This document shows, piece after piece, positions 34,032 to 42,068 of a DNA stretch of 64,000 nt. Positions within the stretch are counted from its first letter, which is position 1; each line of letters starts with the position of its first letter. The stretch lies in the NCBI RefSeq assembly GCF_004342685.1, contig NZ_SMBZ01000001.1, forward strand, positions 124,001 to 188,000. Reading direction: 5' to 3'. The notes beneath the pieces were generated by a model. That model was not told where the DNA came from, did not search any database, and was given only the letters and a program-made list of their open reading frames with translations. Source of the stretch: Sphingobacterium alimentarium (lineage in GTDB: Bacteria > Bacteroidota > Bacteroidia > Sphingobacteriales > Sphingobacteriaceae). The translations under genes and the position numbers were made by a program.

Positions 34032-35294
34032 ATGGATCATTCTATTATAAATAATCTATCGAATCTTTCTGTGGCAGACCGTTTTATGCGTTATGTGCAG
34101 ATAGATACACAATCGGACGCAAGTTCAGTAACCTTTCCATCGACAGTTAAGCAACTCAATCTAAGTAAACTGCTGGTAGAAGAATTGAAAGAAATGGGTG
34201 CGCAGGATGTAGAGTTGGATGAAAATGGCTATGTATATGCCACCATTCCGTCTAACACCAACAAAAATGTTCCTGTCATCTGCTTTTGTTCGCATGTCGA
34301 TACTTCTCCGGATTGCTCTGGCACGAATGTAAAACCAATTGTACACGCCAATTACCAAGGCCAAGACCTTGTATTGCCTGATGACAATGCAGTAGTTATT
34401 CGTTTTGGGGAGCATAAAGATTTGGCGGAGCAAATAGGAAACGACATCATCACCGCCTCAGGAACGACTTTATTGGGCGCGGATGACAAGGCCGGTGTGG
34501 CGGAAATCATGGAAGCAGCCAAATTATTGATAGCCCATCCTGAAATCAAACATGGTGACATCAAAATATTATTTACGCCAGATGAAGAAATTGGCCGTGG
34601 TGTAGATTTTGTGAATTTAGAGCGCTTAGGAGCCCAATTTGCATACACGATGGACGGTGAAAAGGCTGGCACCATTGAAGATGAAACATTTTCGGCAGAT
34701 GCTGCAACCATTACGATTCATGGTGTATCCGTACACCCAGGATTCGCTAAAGGCAAAATGCAATCGGCTATCAAAATAGCTTCAAAAATTATTGACGCTT
34801 TGCCTACAAACAGACTCTCACCTGAGAGTACTTCAGGAAAAGAAGGTTTTGTGCATCCCACAAATGTATCGGGTACCGTAGAAAAAGCAATTATAGGATT
34901 TATTGTTCGCGATCATGATACCGCAAATTTGGCGAAACATGAAGCGGAGCTCGAGTCACTTGCAAAAGATATCGTGGCTCAATATCCCGGCGCGACCTAT
35001 ACATTTGAGACCAAAGAGCAATACCGCAATATGAAAGAAGTATTGGATCAATATCCTCAAATTATGGCTATTGGCTTGGAAGCTATCGAACGTGCAGGAA
35101 TTAAAGCAGAACGTCGCAGCATCCGTGGTGGTACCGATGGTTCTAGATTATCATTCATGGGATTGCCGTGTCCGAATGTGTTTGCTGGTGGTCATGCATT
35201 CCACGGTAAAATGGAATGGGTCAGCAAGCAGGATATGGAGAAAGCAGTAAAAACAATTTTGCATATTGCTACTCTTTGGGAAGAAAAAGCTTAA
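34032..35294 (+). CDS. pepT: peptidase T (aminotripeptidase)
   Basis: A 420-residue cytosolic metallopeptidase of family M20B that removes the N-terminal residue from tripeptides. Two-zinc-site residues are visible in FCSHVDTSPD (His, Asp), the catalytic GADDKAGVAEIMEA, the general-base FTPDEEIGRG (Glu-Glu) and the late GGHAFHG His. The dimerisation domain is marked by ITIHGVSVHPGFAKGKM. Length and motif order are as in E. coli PepT. It appears monocistronic. Confidence 0.95.
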   Translation: MDHSIINNLSNLSVADRFMRYVQIDTQSDASSVTFPSTVKQLNLSKLLVEELKEMGAQDVELDENGYVYATIPSNTNKNVPVICFCSHVDTSPDCSGTNVKPIVHANYQGQDLVLPDDNAVVIRFGEHKDLAEQIGNDIITASGTTLLGADDKAGVAEIMEAAKLLIAHPEIKHGDIKILFTPDEEIGRGVDFVNLERLGAQFAYTMDGEKAGTIEDETFSADAATITIHGVSVHPGFAKGKMQSAIKIASKIIDALPTNRLSPESTSGKEGFVHPTNVSGTVEKAIIGFIVRDHDTANLAKHEAELESLAKDIVAQYPGATYTFETKEQYRNMKEVLDQYPQIMAIGLEAIERAGIKAERRSIRGGTDGSRLSFMGLPCPNVFAGGHAFHGKMEWVSKQDMEKAVKTILHIATLWEEKA

Positions 35295-35417
35295 ATCAAC
35301 ATAATTCGACAGCTAAAAACGTATCGAAGCCAAAGTTTTCAGCGACAACTTTTTGGTTGCTTTTTCTAAAAAAGTAACTGCCTGTCCGGCAATAGGACAT
35401 TACTTAAATATAATTTT

Positions 35418-35981
35418 ATGTCAAACGAAGTTTTAAACGCAATCAAATTCCGTAGAACAGTAAATCAAAACAGTTTTACAGATCAAGATATTTCAAAAGT
35501 AGATCTTTTAACCATTTTAGAAGCGGCAAATGCTGCTCCTACACACAAACGTACGCAACCTTGGCGTTTCGTCATCTTTCGCAAAGATGGTTTAGAAAGA
35601 TTGGGCAGCGAATTAGCACGCATATACAAAAACATTACACCATCAGAAAAATATACCGAACTAACGGAACAAAATATGGCGAAAAAAGCTACACAATCCA
35701 ATGTAGCTATCGCAATTGTTGTAAACTATACGGGTGATCTGCCTGAATGGGAAGAATTGGCAGCAACAGCATGTGCGGTTCAAAATTTATGGTTGGCAGC
35801 ACATTCATTAAATATTGGTGGTTACTGGGCTACTCCAGGATTAATCAATCATTTAGGTGAATTCTTAAATTTAGAAGAAAATCAAAAATGCGTTGGCTTA
35901 TTCTATTTAGGACATCACAATGCAGAACCTCGCGAACCCGTTCGCTCACCTATCGAAGATAAAATCCGTTGGGAAGAATAA
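35418..35981 (+). CDS. nitroreductase family protein
   Basis: A 187-residue flavoprotein of the NfsA/NfsB-like fold. The N-terminal IKFRRTVN supplies the FMN phosphate contacts; ANAAPTHKRTQPWRFVIF and the C-terminal FYLGHHNAEPREPVR are typical of the YdjA-like short nitroreductases. It probably reduces a quinone- or nitro-type substrate with NAD(P)H; the physiological substrate is unknown. A terminator follows directly. Confidence 0.88.
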   Translation: MSNEVLNAIKFRRTVNQNSFTDQDISKVDLLTILEAANAAPTHKRTQPWRFVIFRKDGLERLGSELARIYKNITPSEKYTELTEQNMAKKATQSNVAIAIVVNYTGDLPEWEELAATACAVQNLWLAAHSLNIGGYWATPGLINHLGEFLNLEENQKCVGLFYLGHHNAEPREPVRSPIEDKIRWEE

Positions 35982-35987
35982 TAAAAG

Positions 35988-36016
35988 ATAAAGGTTGGCA
36001 AATTGCCAACCTTTAT
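35988..36016 (+). terminator. terminator after the nitroreductase gene
   Basis: ATAAAGGTTGGCAA (35988-36001) is a perfect complement of TTGCCAACCTTTAT (36003-36016), with further T residues behind. Confidence 0.85.
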
Positions 36017-36019
36017 TAT

Positions 36020-36085
36020 TTAAAACCTATAGCCAATGCCAATGATCATATCCGTAGGAGCTACCGGGGTCAAATGTAAAATCTA
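36020..36085 (-). pseudogene. possible remnant: C-terminus of an outer-membrane barrel protein
   Basis: On the minus strand, codons reading HLTPVAPTDMIIGIGYRF end at TAA (36020-36022). A final amphipathic strand closing in aromatic Phe is the typical end of an outer-membrane beta-barrel. Upstream the frame is soon closed by a stop. The +1 frame over about 36080-36110 reads KIDFTF, as if a shift had broken a longer gene. The nearest expressed gene on this strand ends at 36142, so this is a leftover at best. Confidence 0.3.
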
Positions 36086-36141
36086 TTTTTGAATAATAAG
36101 TAAATCCGAATTAGCTCTAATTCAAAGAAAATTTTCTCTAT

Positions 36142-36789
36142 TTAGGGAATTTTCACTTTCGTTGCTTCCACATAGAAGTTTGCTTTACCGCCTTTCCATG
36201 ATATTTCATTCTGGATAATATTAGTCAACACATCTTTGGTGTCCTTGCTTCCTCCTTCAATCTTAATATCGCTAGCCTTACCATTCTCACCGACATTAAA
36301 AGAGACTTCAATGCGTTGTTCTTGATCTACAAGAATCTCCTTCTCCAACACTTCTTGAAAAGCCTTCCAGCCATCAACAGGTTCAACATCATTTCCAGAA
36401 ACAGGAAATATATTGAAATCAAAAACTTGGTCTTGCATAATCTGCACTTCCACCAAATCAGATTTTTTGGTATCCGTCAGATACCGCATCAACACCAATG
36501 TACATACAGCGACAAATAGCACACCTGCAGCCATTCCTATAGCTAATCTTTGCCAGCTGTAGAACTGTTTCTTGCGCGTATCCGCTTGTGCCTCCACGCG
36601 GGAAGCAAGACGTTGCTGTAGCAAACTCAATTGCTTGGTGTCAACCCCATTTTGTAATCTATAACCATCTATTGCATCTTGCAAAAATGGGTCTTCCAAT
36701 GCTTCACGTTCCAGCGCATGCATATCGTCAGGGTTCATTAACCCATGTACATAATTGTGAATGCGTGAGAGTTGGTAATTATTTTCCAT
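36142..36789 (-). CDS. anti-sigma-factor-like membrane protein with TonB-like C-terminus
   Basis: A 215-residue protein from the ATG at 36789. The cytoplasmic part (about residues 1-85) opens with YQLSRIHNYVHGLMNPDDMH and contains ALEREALEDPFLQDAIDGY, a pattern seen in Bacteroidota proteins partnering ECF sigma factors. One membrane segment follows (RLAIGMAAGVLFVAVCTLVLM), then a periplasmic domain resembling the TonB C-terminal fold (GWKAFQEVLEKEI, then IEVSFNVGENGKASDIKI). Its start overlaps the sigma factor gene by 11 bases, implying coupled translation. It probably holds the sigma factor inactive; direct proof is lacking. Confidence 0.65.
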   Translation of the reverse strand: MENNYQLSRIHNYVHGLMNPDDMHALEREALEDPFLQDAIDGYRLQNGVDTKQLSLLQQRLASRVEAQADTRKKQFYSWQRLAIGMAAGVLFVAVCTLVLMRYLTDTKKSDLVEVQIMQDQVFDFNIFPVSGNDVEPVDGWKAFQEVLEKEILVDQEQRIEVSFNVGENGKASDIKIEGGSKDTKDVLTNIIQNEISWKGGKANFYVEATKVKIP

Positions 36790-37327
36790 TTTTATTACTT
36801 TCCATACATATCCTAAGATTCCGCTTACCATTCTGGATAGCACTTTTAACCTTATTGAGGTCAAGTTGTGTTTTTTCAGCGATATCTTTATAACACATTT
36901 GTTCTAAATAAAATAAACGAACGCACTGTTCTTGCTCCTTATTCAGTGTCTGCAAACAATTCTCGAGCTTCTCATAATCTCCCTCTGTCCATTTTTCCTC
37001 CTCCACATTATTCAATTGCTGCTCACTTTCGATGATATTATCATCAATATCCACTTGCGGACGACGCTTATCCCTGCGCAATTGCATCAAACAATAATTC
37101 TTGGTGTACACGTGCAGCCAACTTTTAAAATTGTCTACCTCATGTGTACGCAATTTGGGAATCAGCTCTTCGAAAATTTGCATCACCGCGTCTTGACTCT
37201 GCTCCGCATCTTGCAAATACTTGTAGCATACACCATACAGCAAAGACATATACGGAGCATACAACTTGCCCAATACAGCTAGACTACCCGTAGCTTTATA
37301 TTGTGTGAGAAGCTCCTTTTCGTTCAT
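36779..37327 (-). CDS. ECF-type RNA polymerase sigma factor
   Basis: A 182-residue extracytoplasmic-function sigma factor. Region 2 (about residues 20-85: YGVCYKYLQDAEQSQDAVMQ, FKSWLHVYTKNYCLMQLRRDKR) and region 4 (about 125-175: LNKEQEQCVRLFYLEQMCYKDIAEKT, with the HTH in DLNKVKSAIQNGKRNL) are both complete. It is the first gene of a two-gene unit with the membrane partner gene. Its regulon is unknown; no starch/glycan-type susC-susD genes are next to it. Confidence 0.9.
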   Translation of the reverse strand: MNEKELLTQYKATGSLAVLGKLYAPYMSLLYGVCYKYLQDAEQSQDAVMQIFEELIPKLRTHEVDNFKSWLHVYTKNYCLMQLRRDKRRPQVDIDDNIIESEQQLNNVEEEKWTEGDYEKLENCLQTLNKEQEQCVRLFYLEQMCYKDIAEKTQLDLNKVKSAIQNGKRNLRICMESNKNGK

Positions 37328-37376
37328 GCACTTTATTTGTTATAATGATGCTTTAAAATCGATTTTTCCATAAATA

Positions 37377-38633
37377 TTATTGAAATAATAGCATGGCTAT
37401 TACTAAAGTAACAATTACATTAAATGTTTGTGCAATTAAAAATGCATATAAAGGTTTTTTGTTGCTGTGCTGAAATAAATCTTTGAAGTTGGTCTCTAAT
37501 CCAATAGAGGTAAATGCCAAAACAAACCATAGGGTTTGCAAGCATTTCAAAGAATCTTTTACATTATTATTTGTTTCTGGCGAAATAACAAAGGAAAAAA
37601 GAAGTGATGCCGCGACAAAACCCAGAACAAACTTAGGGAACCGCTCCCAAATAATTTTCAATGTAGGCTTTTCTCTTTTCGTTTCCTCGTCGACTGATTT
37701 GGCATACGTCCAATAAATACTAATCGCAAATGCAGCTATTCCGAGTAATACATTTTGTGAAAATTTTACGATTGTACTTATTTTTAACGCTTCCTCGCCT
37801 ACCAAAGATCCGGAAGCCACGACAGCGCCCGTGGTGTCTATAGAGCCGCCGAGCCATGCACCTGTTACGTCTTGCGAAAGGCCCATCCATTCAGCCAGAT
37901 AAGGCATGAAAATCATCATCGGAATAGCGGTGATGAGTACTAACGAAATGACATAAGACAATTTTTTGCTATCACCTTTTATTGCTCCAGAAGTCGCAAT
38001 AGCTGCCGAAACCCCACAAATGGAAACCGCACTGGCAAGCATGAGAGACATTTCTTTATCAATCTTCAATTTTTTACACAACCAAAAAGCAAAGTACCAA
38101 ACTGAAATCACAACCACCAACGCCTGTACTAAGCCACGGGTGCCGGCATTTAAAATTTCATTAAATAAAACGGTTGTCCCTAACAATACCAAACCAATCT
38201 TGACATATAGCTCCGTACTTAGCGCGTTTTTAAACCCTTCTGGCAATTTAATGGTATTGCTAATCAATAATCCAATGCCCAAAGCAAAGATTACGGCTTC
38301 GAGGTTATATTCTTTTACTCTCGCATTTCCAGCTAAAATTAATGCGAGCAACGTCAATAAGAAAACTACAGGAAATACAACCAACAGCGCTCGAATAGAT
38401 TTATTAAGGAGTAGAGCTGCAAGAATGGCTGTTATATACACCATAAGAAACTGGCTGCCCACTTTCGTTAAATTGGATAGCGAAAGAACCTTCTCCGCTA
38501 ATTCGGAAGAGGCAGACCAACTGAAGCTCGGCTTGGGTACCAGAAAGCCTAGTAAAGCCATCAAGATAAGTCCGAGGCCTAGGACAACTACGGTCCAATC
38601 CTCATTGAAGGGGATTTTTTTTGTCCACATCAT
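37377..38633 (-). CDS. YeiH-family putative sulfate exporter
   Basis: A 418-residue membrane protein with 10-12 segments of the YeiH/UPF0324 family. Conserved stretches include MLASAVSICGVSAAIATSGA and the GGSIDTTGAVVASG loop, both family hallmarks. The family is named as a putative sulfate exporter; transport has rarely been measured. A TauE/SafE-type transporter lies two genes further along on the same strand, so sulfur anion handling is plausible. The gene lies 10 bases downstream of the TIGR01777 gene and is probably co-transcribed with it. Confidence 0.85.
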   Translation of the reverse strand: MMWTKKIPFNEDWTVVVLGLGLILMALLGFLVPKPSFSWSASSELAEKVLSLSNLTKVGSQFLMVYITAILAALLLNKSIRALLVVFPVVFLLTLLALILAGNARVKEYNLEAVIFALGIGLLISNTIKLPEGFKNALSTELYVKIGLVLLGTTVLFNEILNAGTRGLVQALVVVISVWYFAFWLCKKLKIDKEMSLMLASAVSICGVSAAIATSGAIKGDSKKLSYVISLVLITAIPMMIFMPYLAEWMGLSQDVTGAWLGGSIDTTGAVVASGSLVGEEALKISTIVKFSQNVLLGIAAFAISIYWTYAKSVDEETKREKPTLKIIWERFPKFVLGFVAASLLFSFVISPETNNNVKDSLKCLQTLWFVLAFTSIGLETNFKDLFQHSNKKPLYAFLIAQTFNVIVTLVIAMLLFQ

Positions 38634-38643
38634 CGTAGTGGGA

Positions 38644-39564
38644 TTATTTTTGGGTTAGTTGTGAAAAAGCTATACTTGGATTAGGAAATTTATAATGAAA
38701 CCCTTGTTGCAAAGGTCGAGAAGATTGCACCGCATTGGTAAGCAACAGCATATCACTCTCTACATCTTTAAAATAAGCACCAATTTTGGCAAAAGGTGTG
38801 GGCAATGGCATACCCAGTGACATACCTACGGATTTGCGGAGTTCTTTCATGAATATTTTATTTTTCACCGGCTCTGGAGCACATGCATGATATAATGGAG
38901 AAGGCGCTGGATGGTCCATAATCCACTTCACCATTTGCACTAAATCCTGCTCATGTATCCAACAAACCTGCTGTTCACCATCCCCCACTTGTCCACCTAA
39001 GCCCAGCTTTGCCAACGGATATAACTCTTTGAACATACCAAAATCACGCGACAGCACAGGGCTCAGACGAAGGCAGACTTTCAGCGTCGAAGGGGTATGA
39101 TATTCGAAAAATGTATTCTCCCATTGCTGTACTAGATCCGCTAAAAAAGTATGTCCATACTGTGTAGAACCTTCATCATGGAGACCTTCTACACCTTCAA
39201 AAATAGAAACACCTGAGAAATTGATCCATAATCGCGGAGGATTATGCAGCTGTGCAATAGCCTGACCTAATACTTTAGTGGGAAGTATCCGGGATGCCAA
39301 AAGCACTTCCTTATTACGCGCTGTAAATCGACATTGAATAGATTTACCACTCAAATTGATCAACATATCTGCTCCATCAAGCACAAGCATCCAATCTCCC
39401 ATATGTTCACCATCCCATTGTACGTACTGTACGCGCTCAGGAGCGCCTTTTCTCTCACTTCTGGATAGAATAACCACCTGATATCCGAATGGCAAGAAAT
39501 AGTCTGTCAGCAATTGGCCGATATTACCAGTCCCTCCTGCCAACACAATTTTTTTTAAACTCAT
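38644..39564 (-). CDS. TIGR01777-family NAD(P)-dependent epimerase-like protein
   Basis: A 306-residue short-chain dehydrogenase fold protein. The nucleotide-binding loop is GGTGNIGQLL near the N-terminus, SGKSIQCRF is the family signature, and a DUF1731-like C-terminal region ends the protein (LPTPFAKIGAYFKDVESDML). Substrate unknown; some relatives act in cell division or plastid function. Its ATG shares one base with the stop of the upstream oxidoreductase (TAATG), so the two are coupled. Confidence 0.88.
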   Translation of the reverse strand: MSLKKIVLAGGTGNIGQLLTDYFLPFGYQVVILSRSERKGAPERVQYVQWDGEHMGDWMLVLDGADMLINLSGKSIQCRFTARNKEVLLASRILPTKVLGQAIAQLHNPPRLWINFSGVSIFEGVEGLHDEGSTQYGHTFLADLVQQWENTFFEYHTPSTLKVCLRLSPVLSRDFGMFKELYPLAKLGLGGQVGDGEQQVCWIHEQDLVQMVKWIMDHPAPSPLYHACAPEPVKNKIFMKELRKSVGMSLGMPLPTPFAKIGAYFKDVESDMLLLTNAVQSSRPLQQGFHYKFPNPSIAFSQLTQK

Positions 39565-40997
39565 TACAACTCTACTTTAATGTTAAAATGATCTTTCAGT
39601 GCGAGCCGAGCAGCATGATAGCCGCACATACCATGCACACCGCCACCCGGAGGCGTCGCAGAAGAACAGATATAAACCATTGGATCTGAAGTTCGGTGTG
39701 GATTCCGCGAAAATGTCGGACGGGTGTACAATTGTGTTATATCCATCAGTCCCCCATTGATATCACCACCGACATAATTGGGGTTATAATTTTCTAATTG
39801 AGCAGGACTAAAAGTATGTCTTGCTAGGATTGTATCCTTAAATCCCGGAGCAAACCGCTCTATCTGATTTTCTATAATATTCGTATAATCAACCGTACAA
39901 CCATGAGGCACATGACAATATGCCCAACCTGTATGTTTTCCTTCGGGTGCACGCGATTTATCAAATAGACTTTGTTGGGTGAATAATACAAAGGGCTTGT
40001 CTACCACACGGCCCATTTGCGCATCATGTTCGGCCAAAGCGATATCATTAAAAGAATTTCCGATATGAACTGTTGCTGCATGCCGTGCACGCTGATCAGA
40101 AAAAGGAGTTTCTTCGGACAATGCCCAATCAATCTTGAATACGCCCATGCCTTGCTTGTATCGAAGAAGTTGTTTGAGGTAAGGCGGGGCAAAGTTTAGA
40201 TTTTTGACTTCCAACAACTGCTTAGGTGTCATGTCCAACAAGAGCACCTTATGTGCAGGCAAGTCAAATTTATTTTTCAGCCAGAAATCAGTTTGAATCT
40301 TGCCTCCTATACTGCGGTAGTAGCGTTCCAAGGCTGTAGCGATGGATTGCGAACCACCTTCCGGAATGGCCCACCCATAGCGATGACCTACGCCCAACAA
40401 AACCATGGCTATCGCTGAGGTAGCCATATTGTCTAATGGCTGTATACCATGAGCGGCCATGCCAGCCCATAGTGCTTTGACTTTTTCACTTTTAAATGTA
40501 TGAGCGAGCCAAGAGGCAGGTTGAAGGGCTTTCATCCCAAATTTAGCGAGCTGAACGGGGTGCCGAGGTCGCCGCAGAGGTCCTAACGTATCTATCGCGA
40601 GTTTATCCCATTGTTGAACTACCGGAGCAATCAGGCGACTGTATCGGTCCCCATCCTCTCCCAAATCTTGAATAGTCTGCTGCAAGTCCCTAGATACCAC
40701 AGCCCCCTCTTCTTCCAACAGCGGATGAGCAGCTTCATATGGAGCGTATTGAAAATTCAAACCATATGCCTGCAGCGGAATCGCCCGCATAAAGGGAGAC
40801 GCCATTGCCATAGGGTGGATTGCTGAACATACATCATGCTTAAATCCAGGCAGCGTCAGCTCTTTCGTACGCATACCACCCCCAATCGTATCCGCGCCTT
40901 CGACTATCAATGTAGAAAGTCCTTGCTGTTGCAAAGTGATGGCAGCAGCAAAACCATTGGGACCAGAACCTACTATGATGGCATCGTATTTTTCCAA
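39564..40997 (-). CDS. FAD-dependent oxidoreductase, phytoene-dehydrogenase-like
   Basis: A 477-residue flavoprotein. The FAD-binding motif is at the N-terminus (DAIIVGSGPNGFAAAITL), followed by the GGGMRTKELTLPGF stretch and a C-terminal second FAD motif region (YICSSATPPGGGVHGMCGY). It resembles carotenoid desaturase/isomerase (CrtI/retinol saturase) relatives, but no carotenoid gene lies near it, so the substrate is open. The start is TTG at 40997; no in-frame ATG precedes it before a stop. It heads an operon with the epimerase-like gene. Confidence 0.85.
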   Translation of the reverse strand: MEKYDAIIVGSGPNGFAAAITLQQQGLSTLIVEGADTIGGGMRTKELTLPGFKHDVCSAIHPMAMASPFMRAIPLQAYGLNFQYAPYEAAHPLLEEEGAVVSRDLQQTIQDLGEDGDRYSRLIAPVVQQWDKLAIDTLGPLRRPRHPVQLAKFGMKALQPASWLAHTFKSEKVKALWAGMAAHGIQPLDNMATSAIAMVLLGVGHRYGWAIPEGGSQSIATALERYYRSIGGKIQTDFWLKNKFDLPAHKVLLLDMTPKQLLEVKNLNFAPPYLKQLLRYKQGMGVFKIDWALSEETPFSDQRARHAATVHIGNSFNDIALAEHDAQMGRVVDKPFVLFTQQSLFDKSRAPEGKHTGWAYCHVPHGCTVDYTNIIENQIERFAPGFKDTILARHTFSPAQLENYNPNYVGGDINGGLMDITQLYTRPTFSRNPHRTSDPMVYICSSATPPGGGVHGMCGYHAARLALKDHFNIKVEL

Positions 40998-41134
40998 GGA
41001 TAATTCGTTTTATAACCTAATTTAAAGGTAAAAACTGAAAATATGCACTCTTCTGCCACCTTTTTATTTATTATGAATCCAATTGGAATATTTTAGGCTA
41101 TCCAAAAAATAGACATTCCCGAATTGCCAGCAGC

Positions 41135-42034
41135 TTATAAGAGCTGAAATAAATTATATGAGGATGTCAGTACCACTAATACGCCAACCAAAATAAGCAA
41201 GGTTTTGGGATTAACTTTGGAAGCGATATACGCGCCTAAAGGCGCAGCTATAACACCACCTATTACTAATCCCAGCACAATATCTAAATGCTGAACCCCC
41301 AATATAAAAATGAAAACAACAGTAGCGAAGTAGGTAACAAAAAATTCCGCCGTATTTACTGTTCCAATTGTTTTGCGAGGATTATGCCCTTGGCTCAATA
41401 AATTAGAAGTAACAATTGGTCCCCAGCCACCGCCACCTACAGCGTCGAATAAGCCGCCAAATAGCGCCAAAAATGACGCATATTTTCTTTTTGGTTTCTT
41501 GTTTTCTTTTTTGCGAAAAGCCTTATAAATCAAATAAGCACCGAGAATAACCAGATAAGCAGATATATAGGGCTTGACCATAGAACCATCTAAAATATCA
41601 GCCAATAAGTATGCACCTGCTGTAGCTCCTATCACACCTGTAAATACAATGCTAAAGAATAGCTTTTTGTCTAAATTATTGAATCGTATATGTGAAAGTC
41701 CCGACACGCCGGTCGTGAATATTTCGGAAGTATGCACACTAGCAGAAGCCAATTTTGGCGGAATTCCCAGACTCAAGAGCAATGTAGTACAACTTATGCC
41801 ATAGGCCATGCCCAAAGCTCCGTCGATCAGCTGCGCAAAGAACCCGGCGATAATAAACAGGAAAAAAGTACGGTCAAACAGTACAGATCCCGCTTCGAAG
41901 GATTGATTAAACAAATAGATAAAATAGCCAATAATTACAATTTTTAAAAAGAGAATTACACAGACTATCGGTGATAATATTTTTTTCTTATTTGCTTTAG
42001 CAGGTATTTCTAAGGCTTCTACTTTATTGCTCAT
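41135..42034 (-). CDS. TauE/SafE (TSUP) family sulfite/sulfonate exporter-like protein
   Basis: A 299-residue membrane protein with 8 or so segments. The paired TSUP repeats are visible: FFAQLIDGALGMAYGISCTTLLLSLG and LFGGLFDAVGGGGWGPIVTSNLL, each carrying the family's Gly-rich signature. Members move sulfite, sulfonates or related organosulfur compounds. It lies 34 bases downstream of the TonB receptor gene, so the receptor and this transporter are probably one unit handling a sulfur compound. Confidence 0.87.
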   Translation of the reverse strand: MSNKVEALEIPAKANKKKILSPIVCVILFLKIVIIGYFIYLFNQSFEAGSVLFDRTFFLFIIAGFFAQLIDGALGMAYGISCTTLLLSLGIPPKLASASVHTSEIFTTGVSGLSHIRFNNLDKKLFFSIVFTGVIGATAGAYLLADILDGSMVKPYISAYLVILGAYLIYKAFRKKENKKPKRKYASFLALFGGLFDAVGGGGWGPIVTSNLLSQGHNPRKTIGTVNTAEFFVTYFATVVFIFILGVQHLDIVLGLVIGGVIAAPLGAYIASKVNPKTLLILVGVLVVLTSSYNLFQLL

Positions 42035-42068
42035 GTTCTGTATATTTTAGAAGGATGATATTCTGTTG

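Noticed and set aside
39564-40997. Carotenoid biosynthesis function for the phytoene-dehydrogenase-like gene
   Set aside because: No crtB, crtE or other carotenoid gene is adjacent, and the similarity is to the wide FAD-amine-oxidase-like superfamily.
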